From: Pantoea sp. SOD02
Lineage (GTDB): Bacteria > Pseudomonadota > Gammaproteobacteria > Enterobacterales > Enterobacteriaceae
Direction of reading: 5' to 3'
DNA: 64,000 bases
NCBI RefSeq assembly: GCF_024707505.1
Contig: NZ_CP102605.1
Span: forward strand, 62,001-126,000
Shown: one piece after another, positions 55,186 through 63,192 of the stretch
Layout: each line of letters starts with the position of its first letter
Numbering within the stretch: the stretch's first letter is position 1
Program-made: the position numbers and the translations under genes
The notes under the pieces: model-generated
The model's database searches: none
The model's input: the letters and a program-made list of their open reading frames with translations, nothing else
What the model was told of the DNA's origin: nothing

Positions 55186-56822
55186 TGAGTGACAAGCTTG
55201 CACCGGTGCTGTCGGTAGAAAATTACAGCCTCGATTACGCGTTAGCCAAAGGACATGCGCTGCCGGTATTGCGTGACATCAACCTGCAGGTGATGCCCGG
55301 CGAAGTGCTGGGGCTGGTGGGCGAATCGGGTTCCGGTAAAACCACGCTCGGCTGGGCGATTATGCGCTGGCTGGCGGGTAATGCGCATGAACTGCAGGGC
55401 GATATTCGCCTGAACGGCGAAAGCCTGCTGACCTTGCCTGCGGCCAAACTGACGGCGCTGCGCGGGGCCAAATTGGGCATGATTTTTCAGGATCCCAGCG
55501 CCTCGCTCAATCCAACGCTGACCTTGGGTGAGCAGGTCACCGAAGTGTTGCGCCGCCATCGCGGCTTGTCCGCGCGCGAAGCGCAGGAGCTGGGCGAATC
55601 GCTGCTGCACGACGTTGAACTCAAAAATCCGGCACGCATGATGCGCCGCTATCCGCATCAGGTTTCGGGCGGCGAGAAGCAGCGCATCCTGATCGCCACC
55701 GCGTTTGCCTGCCAGCCGGACTGCATGATTTTTGATGAGCCAACCACCGCGCTGGATGTGATCAGCTCAGCGCAAATCCTCGACCTTTACGAGCGGTTGC
55801 GCGAAGAGACCGGCGTCGCGTCGCTGTATATTTCGCACGATCTGGCGTTAGTCGCCAAAGTCGCCAACCGCGTCTGTGTGCTGGAGCAAGGGCGCATCGT
55901 CGAACAGGCCGACACGCGCAGCCTGTTTAACGCGCCGCAAAATGCCTATACGCGCAAGCTGATTGAGGCGGTGCCCAATCCGCAGCATCGGCTGGTGCAG
56001 GACGCGCCAGGCAATCAACCGTTACTCGGCCTGAAGCAGCTCACCATCGAATATGGCAAACAAGGCTTTCTCGATCGCCTGCTGAAGCGTGAAGCTAATA
56101 CCACGCGCGCTGCTAATGCGGTTTCGCTCACCGTGCATCAGGGAGAAATCCTCGGCGTGGTTGGCGAATCCGGTTCCGGTAAATCCTCGCTGGGTAAAGC
56201 TATTACTGGCCTGGTGCCGTTCAGCGGCGAGCTCGATTTTTGTGGCTACACGCTGCATGGCCGGGCGCAGATGGATAAAGAGTATCGCCGCCGCGTGCAG
56301 ATGATTTTCCAGCATCCCGATGCTTCGCTGAATCCGCGTATGACCATCGGCGAAATCATCGCGCGGCCGCTGCGCTTGTACGGTTTGCCGCCAGGTGAAA
56401 CCGAAGCGCAGGCGGTGGCGCGCCTGCTGCAGGAAGTGCGTTTGCCTCCAGAGTTTGCGCAGCGTTATCCGCATGCGCTGTCGGGCGGCCAGAAGCAGCG
56501 CGTCGCTATCGCTCGTGCCTTTGCTAATCCGCCGGATTTGGTGATTTGTGACGAGATCACCGCCGCGCTCGACGTCTCAGTGCAGGCCACCATCATCGAG
56601 CTGCTACTGGAGTTGCGCCGCCGCTACGGCACCGCCTATCTGTTTATTACCCACGATCTCAACCTGATTCGCCAAATCGCCCATCGCGTTGCGGTGATGT
56701 ATCGCGGTGACGTGGTGGAAGTGCTGCCGGGCGACAACATGACGGCGCTGGCGCAGCATCCTTATACCCGTGCACTGCTTGATGCGGTGCATATTCCCGA
56801 CTTATCCAAGTCCGTTGCATGA
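55185..56822 (+). CDS. Fused double ABC ATPase (DppD-DppF type)
   Basis: 545 residues with two complete nucleotide-binding domains in one chain. First: Walker [10 protein letters not shown] (about 46), signature VSGGEKQR, Walker [13 protein letters not shown]. Second: Walker [10 protein letters not shown] (about 327), signature LSGGQKQR, Walker [13 protein letters not shown]. The second has Ile where DEPT usually has Pro, a mild change. Both Glu bases are kept, so both sites should hydrolyse ATP. E. coli Dpp and Ddp use two separate genes; the fusion is common in related uptake systems. Confidence 0.93.
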   Translation: MSDKLAPVLSVENYSLDYALAKGHALPVLRDINLQVMPGEVLGLVGESGSGKTTLGWAIMRWLAGNAHELQGDIRLNGESLLTLPAAKLTALRGAKLGMIFQDPSASLNPTLTLGEQVTEVLRRHRGLSAREAQELGESLLHDVELKNPARMMRRYPHQVSGGEKQRILIATAFACQPDCMIFDEPTTALDVISSAQILDLYERLREETGVASLYISHDLALVAKVANRVCVLEQGRIVEQADTRSLFNAPQNAYTRKLIEAVPNPQHRLVQDAPGNQPLLGLKQLTIEYGKQGFLDRLLKREANTTRAANAVSLTVHQGEILGVVGESGSGKSSLGKAITGLVPFSGELDFCGYTLHGRAQMDKEYRRRVQMIFQHPDASLNPRMTIGEIIARPLRLYGLPPGETEAQAVARLLQEVRLPPEFAQRYPHALSGGQKQRVAIARAFANPPDLVICDEITAALDVSVQATIIELLLELRRRYGTAYLFITHDLNLIRQIAHRVAVMYRGDVVEVLPGDNMTALAQHPYTRALLDAVHIPDLSKSVA

Positions 56823-56832
56823 CGAGAAACAC

Positions 56833-58059
56833 ATGAATCCTGAACAGTTAATTCATCATATCGATCGCGAATTTTGCCTCTCTTTCCTGGCAAAAATGGT
56901 GCAGCACAAAAGCTACAGCGCCACTGATGGCGAGCGTGAACTGGCGAAATACATGGCCGCGCAGATGGCGCAGCTGGGCCTGGAAATCGAACTGCAGAAC
57001 GTGCCTGGCGATCGACTGAACGCCATTGGACGATTGGCGGGCAGCGGCGGCGGTAAAAGCCTGCTGTTCAACGGACATCTGGATACCAATCCGGTCACCG
57101 AAGGCTGGACCGTCGATCCCTGGGCAGGAAAAATTGACGATCAGTTCATCTACGGCATCGGCGTGTCGAACATGAAAGCAGGTGATGCGGCCTACTTTTG
57201 CGCCTTGAAAACGCTGATTGATGCCGGTGTAAAGCTGAAAGGCGATGTGATTCTGACCTACGTGGTGGGCGAGTTGCAGGGCGGCATTGGCACGCTGGCG
57301 GCAATTGAGCAAGGCGTGCGCGCCGACTACTTCATCAACGCCGAACCCACCGATCTGCAAGCGCTGACCATGCACGCCGGTTCGCTGATGTTTACCATTG
57401 AGCTCACCGGCGATACGCGCCATTTATCGAAACGTGAAGAAGCGGTCGATGCGATCAGCGCCGCCGTTGAGCTGATTCCGCAGATTAACGGCATGACCTT
57501 TAGCGGTGCGAAAACTGCTGAGCATCTGAAGATTAACCGTGGACACATCGGTACCGTGCATGGCGCGTTGGGCCGCGATTTGGAAGAGTGGCGACCGCCG
57601 CAGGTGGCTGACTTTGTGCGCTTAAAAGGATCGGCACGCTTCGCGCCAGGGCAAACGGTGGAAGGCGTGCTCGCCGATCTGCAGGCATTGCTGAATACCT
57701 TGTGCCATCGTTATCCGGGCCTGAAAGCCGAGCTTTATGATGATGGCATTCGCGATAAACCCACCATGTTGCCGTTCGAAGTGTCACCGGAATCGGCCAT
57801 CGTTAAAGCGGTGAATCGCGGCTGGAAAACCGTGCGCGGCACCGAGCAGCCGACCGGCGTGATAACGCCACCGGCATTCTTTGGCACCGACGCGGCGCAT
57901 CTCTATCAGCATGCGGGCATGGAAGGGATCGTCTGTGGGCCGGGCGGCAAATACAACACCATGCCGGATGAGCGCGTTGAAATCAGTGAATTCCTCGATA
58001 TGGTGCGCATCTATTTGCTGGCCATTCTGGAGATTTGCCAGCCGGTTGAGGCCGCGTAA
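56833..58059 (+). CDS. M20-family protein with altered metal site
   Basis: 408 residues from ATG 56833; earlier in-frame codons lie in the ATPase gene. The fold is M20: LFNGHLDTNPVTEGWTVDPW, then a dimerisation domain, then GPGGKYNTMPDERVEI. Compared with DapE or the M20 protein at 50508, the bridging Asp is Asn (GIGVSNMKAG, about 112), the second Glu of the DEE motif is Leu (VGELQGG, about 147), and the last His is Met (NTMPDE, about 377). The first His, the general-base Glu and the EP Glu remain. A normal di-zinc centre seems unlikely, so it may be a binding/regulatory protein or use different chemistry. Not decayed otherwise. Confidence 0.85.
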   Translation: MNPEQLIHHIDREFCLSFLAKMVQHKSYSATDGERELAKYMAAQMAQLGLEIELQNVPGDRLNAIGRLAGSGGGKSLLFNGHLDTNPVTEGWTVDPWAGKIDDQFIYGIGVSNMKAGDAAYFCALKTLIDAGVKLKGDVILTYVVGELQGGIGTLAAIEQGVRADYFINAEPTDLQALTMHAGSLMFTIELTGDTRHLSKREEAVDAISAAVELIPQINGMTFSGAKTAEHLKINRGHIGTVHGALGRDLEEWRPPQVADFVRLKGSARFAPGQTVEGVLADLQALLNTLCHRYPGLKAELYDDGIRDKPTMLPFEVSPESAIVKAVNRGWKTVRGTEQPTGVITPPAFFGTDAAHLYQHAGMEGIVCGPGGKYNTMPDERVEISEFLDMVRIYLLAILEICQPVEAA

Positions 58060-59171
58060 TGCACGCCGAGGCGCTGATGCGTCTGCGTGCCGCCATGCAG
58101 CAGAACGCAGTTGATATCATGCTGGTGGATCACGGTGAGCTGCTGGCCTGGCTCACCGGCTTTACCGTCTCCGAAACCTTATATCGCGCCTGCCTGGTGC
58201 CGCTCAACGGCGAACCCTGGATGGTGCTGCGCCAACTGGATGAAGCGCCATGCCGCACGCAATCGCCGAATCTGGAAGTGGAAAGCTATCGCGATGATCA
58301 GGATGCCTGGCACGCGGTGGCGCAAAGCCTGATAGGTCGTGGATATCAACAGGCGCGCATCGGCGCAGATTTTTACTCTTACGGCATGACGGTACACAGC
58401 TGGCAGCAGCTTTCGCGCTATCTGCCAGAAGTGACATGGCATGATTTAACCGGGCTGAGCGACCGGCTGCGCAGCGTCAAATTCCCGGCGGAAATCGCCG
58501 CGTTGCGTCAGGCTGCTGCCATCGCGGATGCCACTTTGATGGCGATAGGCGCGGAAGTGGAAGGCGGCTGGCGCGTGCGCGATGTCGCCGCGCTGGCCGC
58601 CGGACAGTTTTTGCGGCTGGGCGCGGATACCGGCGAAACCGGGCCGATTGTGATCGCCAGCGGTGATAATGGTTTTCTGCATGCCAGCGGCCACGAGCAG
58701 CGGCTGGAAAAAGGCGATGTGCTGCACGTCGAGCTGATCCCAAAAGTGAAACATTACAGCGCGCGCCTGATGCGGCCTTATATCGTCGGGGAGATTTCGG
58801 CGCAGCGTGCTGAACTGGCAGCACAGCTGATCGCCATTCAGGATCAGCAATTTGCGGCCATGAAACCGGGCATCGCGGCGCACGAAGTGGATGCCATCGT
58901 GCGCGATGCGGTTTTGAGTAGAGGATTGCGCGCGGATTATCCCAATATCACTGGTTATGCGTTGGGGCTTTATACGCGCACGCCACGGCCGAGTGATTTT
59001 TCCTGCAGTTTTCACGCTAACGCGCAGTGGCTGCTGGAAGAAAATATGGTGTTCCACATGTATATTTCCGCGCAAGGTTTGGCGTTCAGCGAAACGGTGC
59101 GCGTTACGCCCGCTGGCGCAGAACGGCTGACAAATTTACCGCGTCAGTTATTATCATTGCCGGACCAGTAA
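58059..59171 (+). CDS. M24-family (creatinase-like) protein without metal ligands
   Basis: 370 residues with the two-domain pita-bread layout of Xaa-Pro aminopeptidases and creatinase. The five metal ligands of aminopeptidase P align with Glu (HVELIPK, about 223), Arg (YSARLMR), Tyr (GYALGL, about 300), Tyr (MVFHMYIS, about 331) and Ser (FSETVRV, about 343), so none of the usual Asp/Asp/His/Glu/Glu set is kept. Creatinase and its relatives also lack metal and act through a His; a His 12 residues before the G-D turn (FLHASGHEQRLEKGD) is in the creatinase position. It probably hydrolyses a C-N bond of a small amine imported by the operon transporter. Start overlaps the previous stop. Confidence 0.85.
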   Translation: MHAEALMRLRAAMQQNAVDIMLVDHGELLAWLTGFTVSETLYRACLVPLNGEPWMVLRQLDEAPCRTQSPNLEVESYRDDQDAWHAVAQSLIGRGYQQARIGADFYSYGMTVHSWQQLSRYLPEVTWHDLTGLSDRLRSVKFPAEIAALRQAAAIADATLMAIGAEVEGGWRVRDVAALAAGQFLRLGADTGETGPIVIASGDNGFLHASGHEQRLEKGDVLHVELIPKVKHYSARLMRPYIVGEISAQRAELAAQLIAIQDQQFAAMKPGIAAHEVDAIVRDAVLSRGLRADYPNITGYALGLYTRTPRPSDFSCSFHANAQWLLEENMVFHMYISAQGLAFSETVRVTPAGAERLTNLPRQLLSLPDQ

Positions 59172-59186
59172 TGAGCAGGATGTATT

Positions 59187-59747
59187 ATGACGCAGGACGT
59201 TGAACTGATTGATTTAGCCGTAACCTTTCCCGCTTTACGTTTCGATCTGAAATATGCCACGGCGGATAACATCGCGGGCTATGCCATTTACCAAGAGGCC
59301 AAAGCGCTGCTGCATCCGGCCGCCGCCGACGCACTGGCAAAAAGCATTGAGATCGCCCGGCTGGCGGGATTTAGCTTATTGATACTCGATGCCTATCGGC
59401 CGCAGCAAGCGCAGTGGCACTTATGGGATGCCTGTCCGGATAAAGATTATGTGGTGCCGCCCGCGCAGGGATCGAATCACAGTCGCGGTGTGGCGATTGA
59501 CCTGACGTTACTTGATGCACAAGGCCAGCCGCTGGATATGGGCACCGCCTTTGATGCGATGGAAGTGGAATCGCATCCGTATCATCCGAATGTTCCCGCC
59601 GAAGCACAACGCAATCGCCTGCTGCTGAACGCGATTATGTTTGGCGGCGGCTTTGTCGCTATGCCAACGGAATGGTGGCACTACGAGTTGCCTAACGCGA
59701 AAAGCTATCCATTACTTGATGAGCGATTTGGCTGCGTTGCGCGTTGA
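59187..59747 (+). CDS. ddpX: D-alanyl-D-alanine dipeptidase (VanX/DdpX family)
   Basis: 186 residues, M15D zinc dipeptidase. Zinc motif S-x-H-x-x-G-x-A-x-D (NHSRGVAIDLTL, about 99-108) and the second-domain E-W-W-H-Y-E (catalytic Glu and third zinc ligand His, about 165). The Arg of the active site is in LDAYRPQQAQWHLW. It cleaves D-Ala-D-Ala; E. coli ddpX likewise lies beside a Dpp-type transporter (ddpABCDF). This supports cell-wall dipeptides as one substrate of the operon. Last gene of the unit; REPs follow. Confidence 0.9.
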   Translation: MTQDVELIDLAVTFPALRFDLKYATADNIAGYAIYQEAKALLHPAAADALAKSIEIARLAGFSLLILDAYRPQQAQWHLWDACPDKDYVVPPAQGSNHSRGVAIDLTLLDAQGQPLDMGTAFDAMEVESHPYHPNVPAEAQRNRLLLNAIMFGGGFVAMPTEWWHYELPNAKSYPLLDERFGCVAR

Positions 59748-59813
59748 ATTATTTCGTTTAGCCGATGGTACAAAACCCTGATTAGTTTTCAGCTGTAATC
59801 ATGCCAAAGCAAC

Positions 59814-59895
59814 GTAGGGTCGCCATTTATGGCGACCGATTCAAGCATAACCAGACATATATGCGAATTTCGGTCACCATAAATGGCGACCCTAC
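59814..59895. repeat. REP pair, tail-to-tail, followed by a degenerate third copy
   Basis: Plus-oriented copy 59814-59837 and minus-oriented copy 59872-59895, both CGCCAT type. After the second comes the conserved spacer (AAAGGATTGGCAAATTTTT) and a degenerate GCGCAT-type copy near 59915-59937 (ATAGGGTGTGCATTCTGGTG). Confidence 0.88.
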
Positions 59896-59959
59896 AAAGG
59901 ATTGGCAAATTTTTAATAGGGTGTGCATTCTGGTGATACTCAATCATTAATTAAAATAA

Positions 59960-60226
59960 CTACCGCAACTGACTATCCTTACTTCCACGGCGGTTATAAC
60001 CGCTGATCGCCGCCTGTTTTTTATCGATCTTGCTCTGGCAATTCACGCAGTAACGCACGCCAGCTAATGCCGCGCGACGCGCTTCCGGGATCGGTTCGCC
60101 GCACTCGTCGCAAAACTCGGCACTTTCACCGTGGCCGAGATTCTCGCGCGCGCGGGCCACCGCGTCATCGACCGTGGCATCAATTTGTTTGTGCACTGCA
60201 CCGTCTTCTGACCAACCGCCAGCCAT
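59960..60226 (-). CDS. ybiI: DksA/TraR C4-type zinc-finger protein (YbiI)
   Basis: 88 residues. The zinc finger C-x2-C ... C-x2-C (FCDECGEPIPEARRAALAGVRYCVNCQ) is intact and preceded by a short helical region (QIDATVDDAVARARENLG), as in YbiI. It lacks the long DksA coiled coil with its acidic tip, so a ppGpp-linked RNA-polymerase role is uncertain. GGAGGTGAAGT precedes the ATG. Divergent from the TPP-riboswitch operon. Confidence 0.93.
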   Translation of the reverse strand: MAGGWSEDGAVHKQIDATVDDAVARARENLGHGESAEFCDECGEPIPEARRAALAGVRYCVNCQSKIDKKQAAISGYNRRGSKDSQLR

Positions 60227-60342
60227 ACTTCACCTCCACAAATACTAATGCCCAAAGTATAAGACATGGCGTGATGAATGCCGGACAAGCCAGAATTTAA
60301 CAAGGTTGACACATCATCGCGCGCCATCCTAGACTGCGGCTT

Positions 60343-60457
60343 GTTCCAAGGGGTGCTCTGTTAAGGGGCTGAGATTCTACCGGCTGGCGTGTATGCGCTG
60401 GCAACGTAGTGACCCTCCGAACCTGATCCGGCTAATACCGGCGTAGGGATGCGGAAC
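60343..60457 (+). ncRNA. TPP riboswitch (THI element)
   Basis: All conserved blocks are present in order: GGGGTGCTCTG, GGCTGAGA (60367-60374), a P3 extension (CCGGCTGGCG...), GACCCTCCGAACCTGATCCG (60411-60430) and GGCTAATACCGGCGTAGGGA (60430-60449), closed by a short P1 (TTCC with GGAA). In known cases TPP binding shuts off the downstream gene by termination or ribosome-site masking. It lies about 110 bp upstream of the LuxE-type gene, on the same strand. Confidence 0.95.
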
Positions 60458-60458
60458 C

Positions 60459-60556
60459 GCAGGGCGATATTGCGCCCTGATTCCCTCTTTGTGCTTTGTA
60501 GCGGACAGTTCGCGCTCTTCAGGCGGTACCTGAGAGTCTCTGCGCAATCGCAAAGG
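60459..60556 (+). promoter_or_regulatory. Expression platform of the TPP riboswitch: three hairpins and the ribosome site
   Basis: Downstream of the aptamer are a GC-rich hairpin CAGGGCG/CGCCCTG (60459-60478) followed by ATTCCCTCTTT, a second hairpin CTCTTCAGG/CCTGAGAG with one bulge (60515-60536), and a small TGCG-CAAT-CGCA stem (60541-60552) directly against the ribosome site AAAGGTGG. The first has only a weak T-tract, so control may be at translation, at termination, or both. Confidence 0.55.
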
Positions 60557-60567
60557 TGGCGACGTAC

Positions 60568-61650
60568 ATGAACGAAACACACATCATTCAGGCTCTGCTG
60601 ACATTCCTGCAGCGTGAAGAGTCTTCAGACGACGATTTCAACCAGCTGGCCCTCGAAATCTTCGCTTATCAGTTCGCACACAATCCACCTTATCGCCGCT
60701 TTGCCATCCAGCGCGGACGCACGCCGCTGACGGTGAAAAACTGGCGCAACATTCCCGCCATCCCGATTAATGCCTTCAAAGATCTGACGCTCAGCTGCCG
60801 TCCCACCGACCAAATTGCCGAAATCTTCATGACCAGCGGCACCACCGGCGCGGTAAAAGGGCGCAGCTACCATCCGACTCTGGACGTGTGGAAGAAATCG
60901 ATGTTACTCAACTTCCGCCGTCGCTTTATGGCGGGCAACGAACGCATGCGCATGGGCATTTTGTTCCCGGATAAAGTGGCGATGCCAAACTCCTCGCTGG
61001 CGACCTATCTCGATTTGGCGCTGCAGGAATGTGGTACGCCAGACAGCGAAGTAATGGTGGGCGAACATGGTCTCAATATCGATCGCCTGTTCAGTGCGCT
61101 AGAGCAGGCCGAAGCCAGCGGCGAACCTTATGCGCTGCTGGGTGCCAGCTACAGCTTCGTGCCTCTGCTGGATGAAATGCAGCGCCAGCAACGCCGCTTC
61201 GCGCTGCCTGCCGGCAGCCGCATTCTCGATACCGGCGGTTTCAAAGGCCAGTCGCGCGAGATTGGCGCAGAGGAATTCTACGCTTCGCTCTCTCACGCCT
61301 TCGGCATCCCGCGCTCACACTGCATCAACATGTACGGCATGACGGAAATCAGCACGCAGTTTTACGACGCAGGCAATGAGCGCTGCCCGCCGGTGAAATC
61401 CGGGCCGCACTGGATCCGCACGCGCGTGGTAAATCCGCTTACCGGCGATGATGTGCCGGACGGCGAGGTTGGCGTGCTGGTGCATCATGATCTGGCACAT
61501 TTTAACTCGGTTTCCGCCTTGTTAACGGAAGATGCGGGCGTGATGGTGCCTGGCGGATTCCATCTGCTAGGACGCGCGACCGGCGCTGATGCCAAAGGCT
61601 GTTCGCTAACCATGGAAGCGTTTCTCGCCAGCGCGCAGGCACCGCTGTGA
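60568..61650 (+). CDS. LuxE/PaaK-type acyl-protein synthetase (carboxylate activation)
   Basis: 360 residues from ATG 60568; a GTG at 60556 is possible but overlaps the likely ribosome site AAAGGTGG. Adenylate-forming motifs: MTSGTTGAVKGRSYH (P-loop-like, about 88-102), NMYGMTE (about 254-260) and a late GGFHLLGR. The C-terminal Cys345 (KGCSLTMEAF), 15 residues from the end, sits where LuxE of luminous bacteria carries its acylated Cys. LuxE makes acyl-AMP from a free acid and ATP and passes the acyl group to LuxC. First gene after a TPP riboswitch; its TGA overlaps the LuxC-type GTG start (GTGA). The acid used is unknown. Confidence 0.87.
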   Translation: MNETHIIQALLTFLQREESSDDDFNQLALEIFAYQFAHNPPYRRFAIQRGRTPLTVKNWRNIPAIPINAFKDLTLSCRPTDQIAEIFMTSGTTGAVKGRSYHPTLDVWKKSMLLNFRRRFMAGNERMRMGILFPDKVAMPNSSLATYLDLALQECGTPDSEVMVGEHGLNIDRLFSALEQAEASGEPYALLGASYSFVPLLDEMQRQQRRFALPAGSRILDTGGFKGQSREIGAEEFYASLSHAFGIPRSHCINMYGMTEISTQFYDAGNERCPPVKSGPHWIRTRVVNPLTGDDVPDGEVGVLVHHDLAHFNSVSALLTEDAGVMVPGGFHLLGRATGADAKGCSLTMEAFLASAQAPL

Positions 61651-63095
61651 AGGAAGTTGCCGGACATTTGCCGGGCCTTTCCGCTGACGAAGTGCAGTGG
61701 CACACGCTGAGCTTCAATCATCACGGCGAGCGCCTTGATGTTAGCGTTCCGCAACTTAATGACCAGCAGATAACGGCGCTCGCGGCGCGCATCCGCACCA
61801 ACGCCCGCACTTATCTTCATCAGCTAAGCGTGGCGCAGATCATCGCCATCATTGATGAAGCGGTGGCGCGACTGCTCGATCGTCATCATCCGCTACGCAT
61901 CAAAGCCGAAAAGCTGCTGCCTATCGTCACCGGTTACGACGCCGACATGGTAAGACTTGGCCTCACCGGCTACCTGAAAACCTTTCGTCAGCCGCAGCTT
62001 AAGCGCTTTCTGGCGGAGGATTTCGCCGATCCGCAGATGCTCGACGATTTCCAGCCGCGCCCTAAAGGTGGCTTCGCGCGTGCGTTTGGTCCGCAACTGT
62101 TGATGCACATCTGGGCGGGCAACGTGCCGGGTTTGCCGCTGTGGAGTTTGATCTGTGGTCTGCTGGTCAAGGCGGGCACCATCGGCAAACTGCCGGGCAA
62201 TGAGCCGCTGATGGCAAGCTGGTTTGCGCAGTTGCTGGCGGAAATCGATCCAATACTCGGCGAGTGCATCGCGGTGGTGTGGTGGAAAGGCGGCGACGCC
62301 CAAACCGAGCCAACCTGGCTGCGCCAGCCCGATACGCTGGTGGCTTATGGCGGAAACCCAACGCTGGCGGCGATCCAACAACGTTTGCCGGTTACCACAC
62401 GCTTTTTGCCGCACGGCCACAAAATCAGTTTCGGGCTGGTGGCGCGTTCGGCGTTGAATGCTCGGCAGGGCGCGGAACTGGCGCGCCGCGTGGCCTATGA
62501 CGTGATGCGTTACGATCAGGCAGGCTGCTACTCGCCACAAATGCTATTTGTCGAGCGCGGCGGCAAGGTGTCGCCGGATGAGTTCGCCAGCTATATCGCC
62601 CATGAACTCGCTGCGCTGGCGCATAAGCATCCACGCCGTCAGCTGGCTAATGATGAGATGAACAGCATTGCCGCGTGGCGTAATGGCGAGGAGATCCGCG
62701 CGCTGTGCGGCGATCGTACGCTTTATGGCGAGGCGTCAGACAGTTGGGCGGTGGTGAGCGTTGATCATGCAGAACCTTTATCGCCTGCTGCGCTGGGCCG
62801 CACCTTGAAAGTGGTGTCCGTGGATGTGCTGGAGGAAGTGGTCGATTTGGTGGCGCAGCAGCGGCATTTTCTGCAAACCGCAGGCGTGGCGGCCGCGCCG
62901 AATGAGTTGTTCCGCATCTCCGCTTTGCTCGGGCAAGTTGGCGTGACCCGTATCGCGGCGATCGGCAACATGACCTCGCCGGAAGCGGGCTGGCACCACG
63001 ACGGGCGTTTTAGTTTGCTCGATCTGGTGACCATCACGGAGATCGAGCAGGGCGCAGAAGCGGCCGCAGAAGGGTTTGCGCCTTATGCGGACTGA
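61647..63095 (+). CDS. LuxC-type acyl reductase
   Basis: 482 residues, near the ~480 of LuxC proteins, starting with GTG in a 4-base overlap with the synthetase gene. The aldehyde-dehydrogenase-like fold shows the catalytic Cys294 in DQAGCYSPQ (LuxC: QxxCSSPQ), the cofactor region HIWAGNVPGLPLWSLICGLL near 150, and the end GVTRIAAIGNMTSPEAGWHHDG. It takes the acyl group from the LuxE partner, forms an acyl-Cys and reduces it with NADPH to an aldehyde. There is no luciferase (luxAB) or LuxD thioesterase in the window, so the aldehyde is not for light. A REP follows the stop. Confidence 0.9.
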   Translation: MKEVAGHLPGLSADEVQWHTLSFNHHGERLDVSVPQLNDQQITALAARIRTNARTYLHQLSVAQIIAIIDEAVARLLDRHHPLRIKAEKLLPIVTGYDADMVRLGLTGYLKTFRQPQLKRFLAEDFADPQMLDDFQPRPKGGFARAFGPQLLMHIWAGNVPGLPLWSLICGLLVKAGTIGKLPGNEPLMASWFAQLLAEIDPILGECIAVVWWKGGDAQTEPTWLRQPDTLVAYGGNPTLAAIQQRLPVTTRFLPHGHKISFGLVARSALNARQGAELARRVAYDVMRYDQAGCYSPQMLFVERGGKVSPDEFASYIAHELAALAHKHPRRQLANDEMNSIAAWRNGEEIRALCGDRTLYGEASDSWAVVSVDHAEPLSPAALGRTLKVVSVDVLEEVVDLVAQQRHFLQTAGVAAAPNELFRISALLGQVGVTRIAAIGNMTSPEAGWHHDGRFSLLDLVTITEIEQGAEAAAEGFAPYAD

Positions 63096-63134
63096 CGCGG
63101 TCGCCATGCGCCGCATTTATGCATATTGGGTTTT

Positions 63135-63158
63135 GTAGGGTGCGCATTAATGCGCACC
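63135..63158 (+). repeat. REP element, GCGCAT type
   Basis: GTAGGG head with arms GGTGCGCAT/ATGCGCACC, in the 97-bp gap between the LuxC-type and SDR genes. A partial GGTCGCCAT arm occurs at 63099-63107. Confidence 0.9.
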
Positions 63159-63192
63159 TGGCTGAATCACACTCCATCCCTAAGGAGCAACA

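Noticed and set aside
60515..60567. Second riboswitch (glycine or folate type) after the TPP aptamer
   Set aside because: The hairpins do not contain the conserved core sequences of those classes as I know them.
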